DNA of 64,000 nt. Source: Marinibacterium sp050389775 (GTDB lineage Bacteria > Pseudomonadota > Alphaproteobacteria > Rhodobacterales > Rhodobacteraceae). Positions 15,151-23,416 of the stretch are shown in pieces (within the stretch, counting starts at the first letter, position 1; each line of letters opens with the position of its first letter). The translations under genes and the position numbers were made by a program. The stretch covers positions 496,001-560,000 of the forward strand of contig NZ_CP177144.1 of assembly GCF_050389775.1 (NCBI RefSeq), given 5' to 3'. The notes beneath the pieces were generated by a model. The model saw nothing but the letters and a program-made list of their open reading frames with translations. It did no database searches and was not told where the DNA came from.

Positions 15151-17568
15151 TCAGAAATCCAGGTTCTCGACGCTCAGCGCATTGGCCTGGATGAATTCGC
15201 GCCGGGGTTCGACGACATCCCCCATCAGCTTGGTGAACAGGTCGTCGGCCTCGGCCATGTCGTCGATCTTGACCTGCAGCAGCGTCCGGGCATCCGGGTC
15301 CAGCGTGGTTTCCCACAGCTGGTCGGGGTTCATTTCGCCCAGACCCTTGTAGCGCTGCAGCGCCAAGCCCTTTTCGCCCTCTTCCAGGATCGCCTGCAAC
15401 AGGTCGAGCGGGCCGTTGATCACCTGATGGCGTTCCTTGCGGTGCAGCGCGGCGGGCGTGCCATAGATATCCTGCAGCGACTTGGTAAAGCTGCCCGTCC
15501 GCCGGGCTTCGCCCGAGCGCAGCATCGGGCCGTCCAGCGTGCGCACCTCTTCGACCCCGCGCAGGATGCGCGCCAGCCGGATGCCCTTGTCCTGGGTGAT
15601 GCGCCCGCGCCAGCCGCGTTCGTATTCCAGCGCGATCATGTCCAGCCGCGCGGCCACGCGGTCGGCCACGCCCTGCAGGTCGGCATCCACCGCGCCGGGC
15701 ACGAAGCCCCCCGCGATGGCCGCCTGTTCCAGGATGTGGCGCGGGTAATGCGTCGGGAAGGCATCCAGCACGCGTTTCAGCTGCCGGGCCTCGTCGACCA
15801 CGCGCACCAGGTCCTGGCCGACGATATCCTCGCCCGATCCCAGCCGCAGCACGGCCCCGTCGACACCCTGGTCGACCAGGTAATCATCCAGCGCGCCCTG
15901 GTCCTTGAGATAGACCTCGGACTTGCCCCGGCTCACCTTGTAGAGCGGCGGCTGGGCAATGTAGAGATAGCCGCCTTCGATCAGCTCGGGCATCTGGCGG
16001 TAGAAGAACGTCAGCAGCAGGGTGCGGATATGCGCGCCGTCGACATCGGCGTCGGTCATGATGACGATCTTGTGGTAGCGCAGCTTGTCGATGTTGAACT
16101 CGTCGCGCCCGATGCCCGTACCCAGGGCCATCACCAGGTTGCCGATCTCCTGGCTGGACAACATCCGGTCGAACCGCGCCCGTTCCACGTTCAGGATCTT
16201 GCCGCGCAGAGGCAGGATGGCCTGGGTTCGCCGGTCGCGCCCGGTCTGGGCGCTGCCCCCGGCGCTGTCACCCTCGACGATGAAGACTTCGGTCTTGGCC
16301 GGATCCTTTTCGGAACAATCCTTGAGCTTGCCCGCCAGGAAGTTGACATCCATCGCCGACTTTCGCCGGGTCAGCTCGCGCGCCTTGCGGGCGGCCTCGC
16401 GGGCCAGCGCGGCCTCGACGATCTTGCCGACGATCTGCTTGGCCGGGCCGGGGTTTTCCTCGAACCATTCGGCCAGCTTCTCGTTGACCAGCCCCTCGAC
16501 CGCCGGGCGTACCTCGGACGACACCAGCTTGTCCTTGGTCTGGCTCGAGAACTTGGGATCGGGCACCTTGACCGACAGCACGCAGGTCAGCCCCTCGCGG
16601 GCGTCGTCGCCCGAGAAATTGACCTTTTCGCGCTTGGCGATGCCCGTGTCGGTCGCATAGCGCGTCAGCGTCCGGGTCAGCGCGCCGCGGAAGCCGGCCA
16701 TGTGGGTGCCGCCGTCGCGCTGGGGGATGTTGTTGGTGAAGGGCAGCACCGTTTCGTGGTAGCTGTCGTTCCACCACATCGCCACCTCGATGCCGATGCC
16801 GTCGCGCTCGCCCTCGATGAAGATCGGGCTTTCCATGATCGGGCTTTTCGACCGGTCGAGATAGCGCACGAATTCACGCACCCCGCCGTCGTAATGCAGC
16901 TCGGTGATCATCGGTTCGGCCGGGCGTTCGTCGCGCAGCACGATACGCACGCCGGAATTCAGGAAGGCCAGCTCGCGCAGGCGCTTTTCCAGCGTGTGGA
17001 AATCGTAGTTGATGTTGGAAAACGTGTCGGTCGAGGCCAGGAAGCGCACTTCGGTGCCCGTGGCATCGCCGGCATCGCCGACCACTTCCAGGTGCTTGAC
17101 CGTGTCGCCCCGTTCGAACCGGGCCACGTGTTCCTTGCCGTCGCGCCAGATCCGCAGCTCCAGCCAGTCGGACAGGGCATTCACCACCGACACGCCGACG
17201 CCGTGCAGACCGCCCGACACCTTGTAGGAATTCTGGTCGAACTTCCCGCCGGCATGCAGCTGGGTCATGATGACCTCGGCCGCCGAGACGCCTTCTTCCT
17301 CGTGGATTCCGACGGGAATACCCCGGCCGTTATCCTTGACGGAAACCGAGTTGTCGCCGTGCAGCGTGACGGTCACGGCATCGGCATGACCGGCCAGCGC
17401 CTCGTCGATCCCGTTGTCCACGACCTCGTAGACCATGTGGTGCAACCCCGACCCGTCGTCGGTGTCGCCGATATACATGCCGGGCCGCTTGCGCACGGCT
17501 TCCAAGCCCTTGAGAACCTTGATCGAATCCGCGCCGTATTCTTCAGGGGCCTGATTGTCCTGGGACAT
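15151..17568 (-). CDS. gyrB: DNA gyrase subunit B
   Basis: An 805-residue type II topoisomerase ATPase subunit, full length. The GHKL ATPase site is seen in RPGMYIGDTDDGSGLHHMVY and EVVDNGIDEALAGHA. The TOPRIM domain has FIVEGDSAGGSA with PLRGKILNVERA and TDADVDGAHIRTLL. The C-terminal GyrA-contact segment is RYKGLGEMNPDQLWETT. AGGGAA precedes the ATG. Its place within 10 kb of dnaA-dnaN-recF is the usual origin-proximal arrangement. Confidence 0.97.
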   Translation of the reverse strand: MSQDNQAPEEYGADSIKVLKGLEAVRKRPGMYIGDTDDGSGLHHMVYEVVDNGIDEALAGHADAVTVTLHGDNSVSVKDNGRGIPVGIHEEEGVSAAEVIMTQLHAGGKFDQNSYKVSGGLHGVGVSVVNALSDWLELRIWRDGKEHVARFERGDTVKHLEVVGDAGDATGTEVRFLASTDTFSNINYDFHTLEKRLRELAFLNSGVRIVLRDERPAEPMITELHYDGGVREFVRYLDRSKSPIMESPIFIEGERDGIGIEVAMWWNDSYHETVLPFTNNIPQRDGGTHMAGFRGALTRTLTRYATDTGIAKREKVNFSGDDAREGLTCVLSVKVPDPKFSSQTKDKLVSSEVRPAVEGLVNEKLAEWFEENPGPAKQIVGKIVEAALAREAARKARELTRRKSAMDVNFLAGKLKDCSEKDPAKTEVFIVEGDSAGGSAQTGRDRRTQAILPLRGKILNVERARFDRMLSSQEIGNLVMALGTGIGRDEFNIDKLRYHKIVIMTDADVDGAHIRTLLLTFFYRQMPELIEGGYLYIAQPPLYKVSRGKSEVYLKDQGALDDYLVDQGVDGAVLRLGSGEDIVGQDLVRVVDEARQLKRVLDAFPTHYPRHILEQAAIAGGFVPGAVDADLQGVADRVAARLDMIALEYERGWRGRITQDKGIRLARILRGVEEVRTLDGPMLRSGEARRTGSFTKSLQDIYGTPAALHRKERHQVINGPLDLLQAILEEGEKGLALQRYKGLGEMNPDQLWETTLDPDARTLLQVKIDDMAEADDLFTKLMGDVVEPRREFIQANALSVENLDF

Positions 17569-17668
17569 GAAGAATTCCCTTCATTATTTTGTCACGAACC
17601 TACGAAATCCGGGGGGGAATGTCACGCCTTTGCCCCGTATTTTGTGGTTTTCGACGGGGGGTTACCGC

Positions 17669-18211
17669 TCAGTTCTCCGGGCGGTCGGCCGGCCCCGTGC
17701 CGGGCGGCGAATCGGGGTCCTCCGCCGGGCCTGTCCAACCGGCCACCAGCGCCTCGGCAAGGGCGGCCTGGCGGGGCGACAGCAGGTCCTGCGCGGTGTT
17801 GGTCAGGACGCCGTTCAGCAGGTCGAGTTCCATCTGGTCGACGATCCGGCCGCGCCGGACAACCGCCCGCACGATGGCCACCGGGTCGCCCATGTCGTCG
17901 ACATAGCTGCGCCCGGTCCGCTCGGCATAAAAGGCATACCACAGGGCCGCGTCGCCGGCATGATGGCGATCGGCGAGCATGCCGCCAGGGAAATCGGCCA
18001 GCGCCTGTTGCAGCCCGGCCAGGACCTCGCTGGGTCGCGCGCCGCCGTCCAGGGCCCGGGCGGTAAAGGTCGCATGGTCCGGCACGGTGTCGCGCAGGGC
18101 GGCGGCCAGCTCGGGCTCGCCATGTTCCATCTGGAAGGCCATGGCCAGGTCAAAGACCTGGCCCAACCGCTCGATCTCGGCCAGCAATTCGGCCCGGGTA
18201 CGTCTTGCCAT
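17669..18211 (-). CDS. Conserved-looking hypothetical protein upstream of gyrB
   Basis: A 180-residue soluble, mostly helical acidic protein, not recognised. Visible features are a start resembling a short coiled coil (RTRAELLAEIERLGQVFDLAMAFQMEHGEPEL), a central WYAFYAERTGRSYVDDMGDP, and a Pro/Gly/Asp-rich tail. It has no signal peptide or membrane helix. The ATG at 18211 was preferred because sequence upstream looks non-coding, but the ribosome binding site is weak. It is transcribed toward gyrB, 100 bases upstream of it, and divergent from the SHMT-like gene. Confidence 0.55.
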   Translation of the reverse strand: MARRTRAELLAEIERLGQVFDLAMAFQMEHGEPELAAALRDTVPDHATFTARALDGGARPSEVLAGLQQALADFPGGMLADRHHAGDAALWYAFYAERTGRSYVDDMGDPVAIVRAVVRRGRIVDQMELDLLNGVLTNTAQDLLSPRQAALAEALVAGWTGPAEDPDSPPGTGPADRPEN

Positions 18212-18448
18212 GGGTCCGACAATAGCCCCCCGGCCCCGGGCCGCAAGCCGGTCAGCGCCCCGCCGGGCGGCGCCCATGGGCCTGGCCCTGTGCACGGGGC
18301 GCGCCGGCCTGCCCTTGCCTGCGCCGCGCAAACCGGCAGGCCGCCAGCCCCGACCCTGCCCGCCGACCTGCCGACCCCGCCATGGCTTGCCCTGCCCGCA
18401 TCGGATGGCCCACAACCTCCGCAGACGTCACCCGAGCCGAGAGACCAG

Positions 18449-19771
18449 ATGACCATCAAAGACACCCGCCCCTGGCTGCCGGCCATTGCCGCCGAGCGCA
18501 TCGACGCCATCACCGCATCCCTGGCCGGCGCCTCTTCCGCCCGGTTGGCCGACCGGATCGAGACCCTCGCCGCCGACAACCGACGCATCCACGAGCGCGA
18601 CTGTTTCAACCTCAACCCGGCGGCCAACGTGATGAATCCCCGGGCCGAGGCCCTGCTGGCCTCCGGACTGGGCTCGCGGCCCTCGCTGGGATACCCGGGC
18701 GAGAAATACGAGACCGGCCTCGAAGCCATCGAGGAAATCGAGGTCATCGCCGCCGACCTGGCCTGCGAGATCTTCCACGCCCGCCATGCCGAGATCCGCG
18801 TCGGCTCGGGCGCGCTGGCCAATCTGTATGCCTTCATGGCCACCTGCCGGCCGGGTGATGCCATCATCGCTCCGCCGGCCTCGATCGGCGGCCATGTCAC
18901 CCATCACGCCCCGGGCTGCGCCGGGCTTTACGGCCTGACCATCCACGAGGCCCCGGTCGATGCCGATGGCTACACGATGGATCTCGACGGGCTGCGCCAG
19001 CTGGCCCGCCGGGTGCGGCCCCGGCTGATCACCGCCGGCCAGAGCCTCAACCTCTTTCCCCATCCCGTGGCCGAGATCCGCGCCATTGCCGACGAGGTCG
19101 GCGCCATGGTGCTGTTCGACGCCGCCCACCAATGCGGCATGATCGCCGGCGGGCTGTTCGACGATCCGCTGGCCCAGGGTGCCCACCTTGTGACCATGAG
19201 CACCTACAAGAGCCTCGGAGGGCCGGCCGGCGGGCTGATCGTGACCAATGACGATGCCCTGGCTCAGCGGCTGGATGCCATCGCCTTCCCCGGGCTGACC
19301 GCCAATTTCGATGCGGCCAAGTCGGCGGCCCTGGCCATGTCGCTGCTCGACTGGCGCGATTGCGGCCCGGCCTATGCCACGGCCATGGTCGACACCGCCC
19401 GGGCCCTGGCCCGTGCGCTGGCCGCCGCCGGCCTGCCGGTCTTTGCCATCGAGCGCGGGGCCACGGCCTCGCACCAATTCGCCCTCGAAGCCGGCCCGCT
19501 GGGCGGTGGCCAGGCCGCCTCGCGCCGCCTGCGCGAGGCCGGGTTCCTGGCCTGCGGTATCGGCCTGCCCATCGACCCGGTCGAAGGCGACCTGAACGGG
19601 CTGCGGCTGGGCACGCCGGAAATCGTGCGCTGGGGCATGGGCGTGGGCGACATGGACCGGCTGGCCGGCCTGCTGGCCCGGGCGCTGGCCTCGAACGACC
19701 CGGCCGCCCTGGCCCCCGAGGTCGCCGCCTGGCGCCAGCAGTTCGACCAGGTGCATTTCATCCGCGCCTGA
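18449..19771 (+). CDS. SHMT-like PLP-dependent enzyme (glyA paralogue)
   Basis: A 440-residue fold-type I PLP enzyme of the serine hydroxymethyltransferase family. The PLP Lys is expected at K254 in TMSTYKSLGGPAGG, with the pyridine-contact Asp at D224 and His at H227 in LFDAAHQCG. It departs from standard glyA in several places: YPGEKYETG instead of YPGRRYYGG, YKSLGGPAGG instead of HKTLRGPRGG, and GQSLNLFPHP where GlyA has GGSAYSR. Length is near the usual 415-440. Possible activities include hydroxymethyl transfer to another amino acid, or aldolase cleavage of beta-hydroxy amino acids. A canonical glyA would be expected elsewhere in the genome. Confidence 0.75.
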   Translation: MTIKDTRPWLPAIAAERIDAITASLAGASSARLADRIETLAADNRRIHERDCFNLNPAANVMNPRAEALLASGLGSRPSLGYPGEKYETGLEAIEEIEVIAADLACEIFHARHAEIRVGSGALANLYAFMATCRPGDAIIAPPASIGGHVTHHAPGCAGLYGLTIHEAPVDADGYTMDLDGLRQLARRVRPRLITAGQSLNLFPHPVAEIRAIADEVGAMVLFDAAHQCGMIAGGLFDDPLAQGAHLVTMSTYKSLGGPAGGLIVTNDDALAQRLDAIAFPGLTANFDAAKSAALAMSLLDWRDCGPAYATAMVDTARALARALAAAGLPVFAIERGATASHQFALEAGPLGGGQAASRRLREAGFLACGIGLPIDPVEGDLNGLRLGTPEIVRWGMGVGDMDRLAGLLARALASNDPAALAPEVAAWRQQFDQVHFIRA

Positions 19772-19783
19772 GGCGCGGGCGGG

Positions 19784-20299
19784 TCAGCCCGGATCGTCCA
19801 GCAGGGCGGTAAGGGCCGTGACCGTCCGCCAGTTGCGGGCGGTCAGGCTGCGCCCGGTCGTCCGTTCCATCGCCGCGGCCAGTTTCGACCGGCCGATGCC
19901 CCGGGGCGCGCGCAGCCAGATCACCCCGGGCGTGGCGGCCAGCTCTTCGTCCGGTGCGGCCAGCGCCTGCAACGGCGCCAGGTCGGGCAGTGACAGGTCG
20001 TCTCCGAACCACAGGTGCAAGGCCGCCGGATCGCCCGGCAGGGGCCGGTCGGCCAGCCGCCGGCGCCAATCCTCGGCGCCAATGGCCAGGACGGCAGGGC
20101 GAAAGCCGAATTCCGCCTCGATCCGGCCGGCCAGCGCGACGGGATCGATGGGCCGATCGACCACCAGGTTGCCGCTCTGGATCCAGCTGCGCGCCCGGCC
20201 CGCGCCGATGCCTTGGGCCAGCTCGCGCAGCGCCGCCATCGGCAGCTTGCCATGCCCGCCGACATTGACGCCCCGCAACAGCAGGACCTGGCCGCTCAT
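19784..20299 (-). CDS. DUF1697 family protein
   Basis: A 171-residue protein with the DUF1697 start VLLLRGVNVGGHGKLPMAALRELAQGIG, the block SWIQSGNLVVDRP, and the late ARNWRTVTALTALL. These small proteins have a ferredoxin-like region and no established biochemical role. The ATG overlaps the TGA of the VOC gene (ATGA), so it is coupled to the recF-VOC operon and is probably its last gene. It is convergent with the SHMT-like gene. Confidence 0.8.
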   Translation of the reverse strand: MSGQVLLLRGVNVGGHGKLPMAALRELAQGIGAGRARSWIQSGNLVVDRPIDPVALAGRIEAEFGFRPAVLAIGAEDWRRRLADRPLPGDPAALHLWFGDDLSLPDLAPLQALAAPDEELAATPGVIWLRAPRGIGRSKLAAAMERTTGRSLTARNWRTVTALTALLDDPG

Positions 20300-20712
20300 G
20301 CCAGCCGGCCGTCCGCGTCCAGCGCCCAGAACGGGTTGTGCGCATATTCCCAGACATGGCCTTCGGGGTCGGCCCAGGTGCCGGAATAGCCGCCCCAGAA
20401 CATCTCTTCGGGCCGTTTGCACGGGGTGCCCCCGGCGGCAATGGCCCGGTCGAAGGCCGCATCGACGGCCGCCCGGTCGGCAAAGTTCTGGGCCAGGGTC
20501 ATCGCCCCGGTGCCCAGTTCTGCCATCGGCTTCCCGAGATCCCTGGCCAGCGAGGCCTTGTCGTAGATGCCGAACTTGGCCCTGCCCATGTCGAAGAAAC
20601 AGACCCCCTCGGGCGCCTCTTCCGGCTCCCAGCCCAGGGCACAATAGAACGCCGTCAGCGCCTCGACATCCTCGGCCGCCAGCGTGACCAGCGTGATCCG
20701 GTTGACCTTCAT
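20296..20712 (-). CDS. VOC (glyoxalase/bleomycin resistance) family protein
   Basis: A 138-residue two-repeat VOC-fold protein: MKVNRITLVTLAAEDVEALTAFYCALGWEPEEAPEGVCFFDMG in the first half and GGYSGTWADPEGHVWEYAHNPFW in the second. The GYSGTWADPEGHVWE motif supplies the usual metal-binding Glu. The substrate cannot be inferred. Its ATG overlaps the recF stop codon by 4 bases and its stop overlaps DUF1697 in the same way. Confidence 0.82.
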   Translation of the reverse strand: MKVNRITLVTLAAEDVEALTAFYCALGWEPEEAPEGVCFFDMGRAKFGIYDKASLARDLGKPMAELGTGAMTLAQNFADRAAVDAAFDRAIAAGGTPCKRPEEMFWGGYSGTWADPEGHVWEYAHNPFWALDADGRLA

Positions 20713-21818
20713 CCCAACTCCCTTTCCGCCACCGCACTTTCGCCCGCCGCCTCCGACACGTCGAAGGCCCGGGCCCTGTCGCCCAGTTCGGCGAACAGCT
20801 CGGCCCCGGTCCCGGTCATCCAGGCCTGGGCCCCCAGCGCGCAGATCTCGTCATAGAGCGCCGCCCGCCGGTGCATGTCCAGATGGGCCGAGACCTCGTC
20901 GAGAAGCAAGAGCGGAGGCGCCCCGATGCGATCGGCCAGCGCCCTGGCATTGGCCAGGATCAGCGAGACCAGCAGCGCCTTCTGCTCGCCGGTGGAACAC
21001 TCGCGCGCATCCACGCCCTTGGCCGCATAGGTGCCCTGCAGGTCGGTGCGGTGCGGCCCGACCAGCGCCCGCCCGGCGGCCATGTCGCGCGACCGGCTGC
21101 GGGCCAGGGCCTCGCGCAGGGCGTCCTCGCCCTCGGGCATCTCGCCCTCGCTCTGGACAAGCTGCAACCGGGCGACCGGAAAGGCCGTTTCGGCGCGCTC
21201 CTGCGCGGCCTGGACCAGGTCCAGCGCCTGTTGCCGCCCGGCATGGATGCGGTGCCCGGCCTCGGCCATCTGCGCTTCGAGCGCGGCAAACCAGGCCGGA
21301 TCGCGGATCTCGTCGCGGATCAGTCGGTTGCGGTCGCGCATGGCCTTGTCATAGGCCAGCGCGGCATCGGCGTGACCGGGATCAAAGCTCAGCACCATGC
21401 GGTCGAGGAAACGCCGCCGCCCGTCGGCCGCCTCGATCCACAGCCGGTCCATCGCCGGGACCAGCCACAGCACCCGGGCGATGCGCCCCAGCGCCGTCTG
21501 GCTGGCCGTCTTGCCGTCGATCCGCACCTGGCGGGCCTGGCCGCCTTCGGACCAGGTCTCGATCTCGTGGCCCTGGCCCAGCGACACCAGCCCGCCCCGG
21601 ATCTTCCAGCCCAGGGCCTCGGGCCGGCGGGTCATCTCCTCGGCGCTGGCCCGGCGCAGACCCCGGCCGGGCGACAACAGAGACACCGCCTCGATGATGT
21701 TGGTCTTGCCCGCGCCGTTGTTGCCGAACAGCACGACGGGCCGCCGGTCGAGCGGCAGGCGCACCCGCTTGTGCGAGCGAAAGTGCGACAGGGTCAGTTC
21801 GGTGAGATGAAGCGCCAT
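20709..21818 (-). CDS. recF: DNA replication and repair protein RecF
   Basis: A 369-residue SMC-like ATPase that helps load RecA at gaps. It has Walker A FGNNGAGKTNIIEA near residue 37, the family start LTLSHFRSHKRVRL, the signature ECSTGEQKALLVSLILA and Walker B PPLLLLDEVSAHLD. The ATG at 21818 was chosen by alignment with the RecF N-terminus; the open frame continues 22 residues upstream without support. It lies downstream of dnaN on the same strand and is coupled by ATGA to the VOC gene. Confidence 0.95.
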   Translation of the reverse strand: MALHLTELTLSHFRSHKRVRLPLDRRPVVLFGNNGAGKTNIIEAVSLLSPGRGLRRASAEEMTRRPEALGWKIRGGLVSLGQGHEIETWSEGGQARQVRIDGKTASQTALGRIARVLWLVPAMDRLWIEAADGRRRFLDRMVLSFDPGHADAALAYDKAMRDRNRLIRDEIRDPAWFAALEAQMAEAGHRIHAGRQQALDLVQAAQERAETAFPVARLQLVQSEGEMPEGEDALREALARSRSRDMAAGRALVGPHRTDLQGTYAAKGVDARECSTGEQKALLVSLILANARALADRIGAPPLLLLDEVSAHLDMHRRAALYDEICALGAQAWMTGTGAELFAELGDRARAFDVSEAAGESAVAERELG

Positions 21819-21903
21819 GACACGCGGCCTAGCGCGAAGCCCGCGGCCATGCCAGAGGCACCGCCAAGCCGGCCATCGGCGCATCGCCCGGCCACCGGGC
21901 CCC

Positions 21904-21922
21904 GTTTTCCGTATCGGAAAAC
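21904..21922 (-). terminator. Hairpin between dnaN and recF
   Basis: GTTTTCCG/CGGAAAAC is a perfect 8-bp stem with a 3-base loop about 85 bases past the dnaN stop. It may be a terminator or attenuator that separates dnaN from recF expression. No U tract. Confidence 0.4.
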
Positions 21923-22007
21923 GCGCCCGGCCCGGACTGTTGTGCCCGGATCACGGCGCGGAGCCTGGGGGCCGGCCTTGCCACGGGCGCCCGGGACCGG
22001 ATCCGGG

Positions 22008-23126
22008 TCAGACCCGCATCGGCATGACGACATAGACCGCGCTGGGGTCGTTGCCCTCGCGCATCAGGGTCGGGTCACCCGAGGAATTGAACATGAACAC
22101 GGCATTCTCGCGATCGACCTGGCTGGCGATCTCCAGCAGGTACTTGGCGTTGAACCCGATCTCCAGCCGTTCGTCGGCATAGGCCACGGCCAGCTCTTCC
22201 TCGGCCGCCCCGCTGTCGGGCGCATTGACCGACAGGGTCAGCCGGTCTTCGTCCAGCTGCAGCTTGACGGCCCGCGACCGTTCCGAGCTGACCGTCGCAA
22301 CCCGGTCGACGGCCTTGGCGAATTCGGCCGCATCCACTTCCAGCCGGCGGGTGTTGCCCTGCGGGATGACCCGCGAGTAATCCGGGAAGGTCCCGTCGAT
22401 CACCTTGGACGTCAGCGTGATCGCCGGCGTGGCAAAGCGCACCTTGGTTTCCGACACCGACACCGCGATCTCGGCCTCGTCATCGTCCAGCAGCTTGCGC
22501 AGCTCGCCCACGGTCTTGCGCGGCACGATCACCCCGGGCATCTCGCCGGCCCCGTCGGGCAGGTCGGAATCGATCCGCGCCAGCCGGTGGCCATCGGTCG
22601 CCACGCAACGCAGCACCTTGCCATCCTCGCCATCGGCCACGTGCATGTAGACCCCGTTGAGGTAATAGCGCGTCTCTTCCGTCGAAATCGCGAATTTCGA
22701 CTTGTCGAACAGCCGCCGCAGCAACGGCGCGGGGGCCGCGAAATTCGAGGCATATTCCGACGAGGCCATGACCGGGAAATCCTCGCGCGGCAGGGTCGCC
22801 AGCGAAAAGGTCGTCCGCCCGGTCTCGACCGTCAGCCGCCCCGAAGCCGGATCGGCCAGCACGGTCACCAGCGCCCCGTCGGGCAGCTTGCGCACGATCT
22901 CGTGCAGGGTTGTCGCCGCCACCGTCGTCGCGCCCGCCCGTTCCACCACGGCCGGTGCCCGGTCGACCACCTCGATGTCCAGGTCGGTCGCCCGGAAGGT
23001 CACGCTGTCACCCTCGGCCTCGATCAGCACGTTGGCCAGGATCGGGATGGTGTTGCGCCGCTCGACAACCGACTGGGCCTGGGCCACGGCCTTGAGAAGC
23101 GCGCTGCGTTCGATGCTGATCTTCAT
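22008..23126 (-). CDS. dnaN: DNA polymerase III beta subunit (sliding clamp)
   Basis: A 372-residue clamp of normal length with three repeated domains: it begins MKISIERSALLKAVAQAQSVVERRNTIPILANVLIEA and ends DPSAVYVVMPMRV, the typical C-terminus. The ATG at 23126 is the family start; five more in-frame residues precede it. It tethers polymerase III to DNA. It follows dnaA on the same strand with a 290-base gap that contains a terminator, so it probably has its own promoter. Confidence 0.97.
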   Translation of the reverse strand: MKISIERSALLKAVAQAQSVVERRNTIPILANVLIEAEGDSVTFRATDLDIEVVDRAPAVVERAGATTVAATTLHEIVRKLPDGALVTVLADPASGRLTVETGRTTFSLATLPREDFPVMASSEYASNFAAPAPLLRRLFDKSKFAISTEETRYYLNGVYMHVADGEDGKVLRCVATDGHRLARIDSDLPDGAGEMPGVIVPRKTVGELRKLLDDDEAEIAVSVSETKVRFATPAITLTSKVIDGTFPDYSRVIPQGNTRRLEVDAAEFAKAVDRVATVSSERSRAVKLQLDEDRLTLSVNAPDSGAAEEELAVAYADERLEIGFNAKYLLEIASQVDRENAVFMFNSSGDPTLMREGNDPSAVYVVMPMRV

Positions 23127-23290
23127 GTCCCATCCCTTCACTCAGCCGGGAGGGGAAGGTTACCCGTTCTCCCCTGCGGCACAAGGTTTTTCAGAGGTTT
23201 TCCGCTGTTCCGGATCGGCGGTCAAGAGGGCCCCGGGGGCCGATTCGAGGTTTGACCGCAGGTGTGTGATATGGGCCGGGCTTTGCCGCC

Positions 23291-23319
23291 CTGCTGCTTC
23301 TTTCTCTTCCAAAATATCC
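23291..23319 (-). repeat. Dispersed 3'-end repeat, copy A (after dnaA)
   Basis: A 29-base element whose minus strand contains GAAGAGAAAGAAGCAGCAG, with GGATA at its 5' end. It matches the element after ubiB (30045-30073) at 26 of 29 positions. In sense orientation relative to dnaA it directly follows the dnaA terminator hairpin. Confidence 0.6.
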
Positions 23320-23320
23320 A

Positions 23321-23354
23321 AACCCGACCGCGCCACGGGCGAAACGGTCGGGTT
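23321..23354 (-). terminator. Hairpin after dnaA
   Basis: AACCCGACCG pairs with CGGTCGGGTT around a 14-base loop, about 65 bases past the dnaA stop. On the transcript it is followed by UGGAUAUUUUGG and the dispersed GAGAAAGAAGC repeat. Confidence 0.5.
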
Positions 23355-23416
23355 GGGTCCTGTCCGGCAAAGAGGCCGCCCGCGCCACCACCGTGGCAGG
23401 GGCGCTGGCCCGGGTC

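Noticed and set aside
14962..18066. Plus-strand open frame of 1034 codons opposite gyrB
   Set aside because: gyrB on the minus strand is certain, and the opposite-frame protein has only shadow composition.
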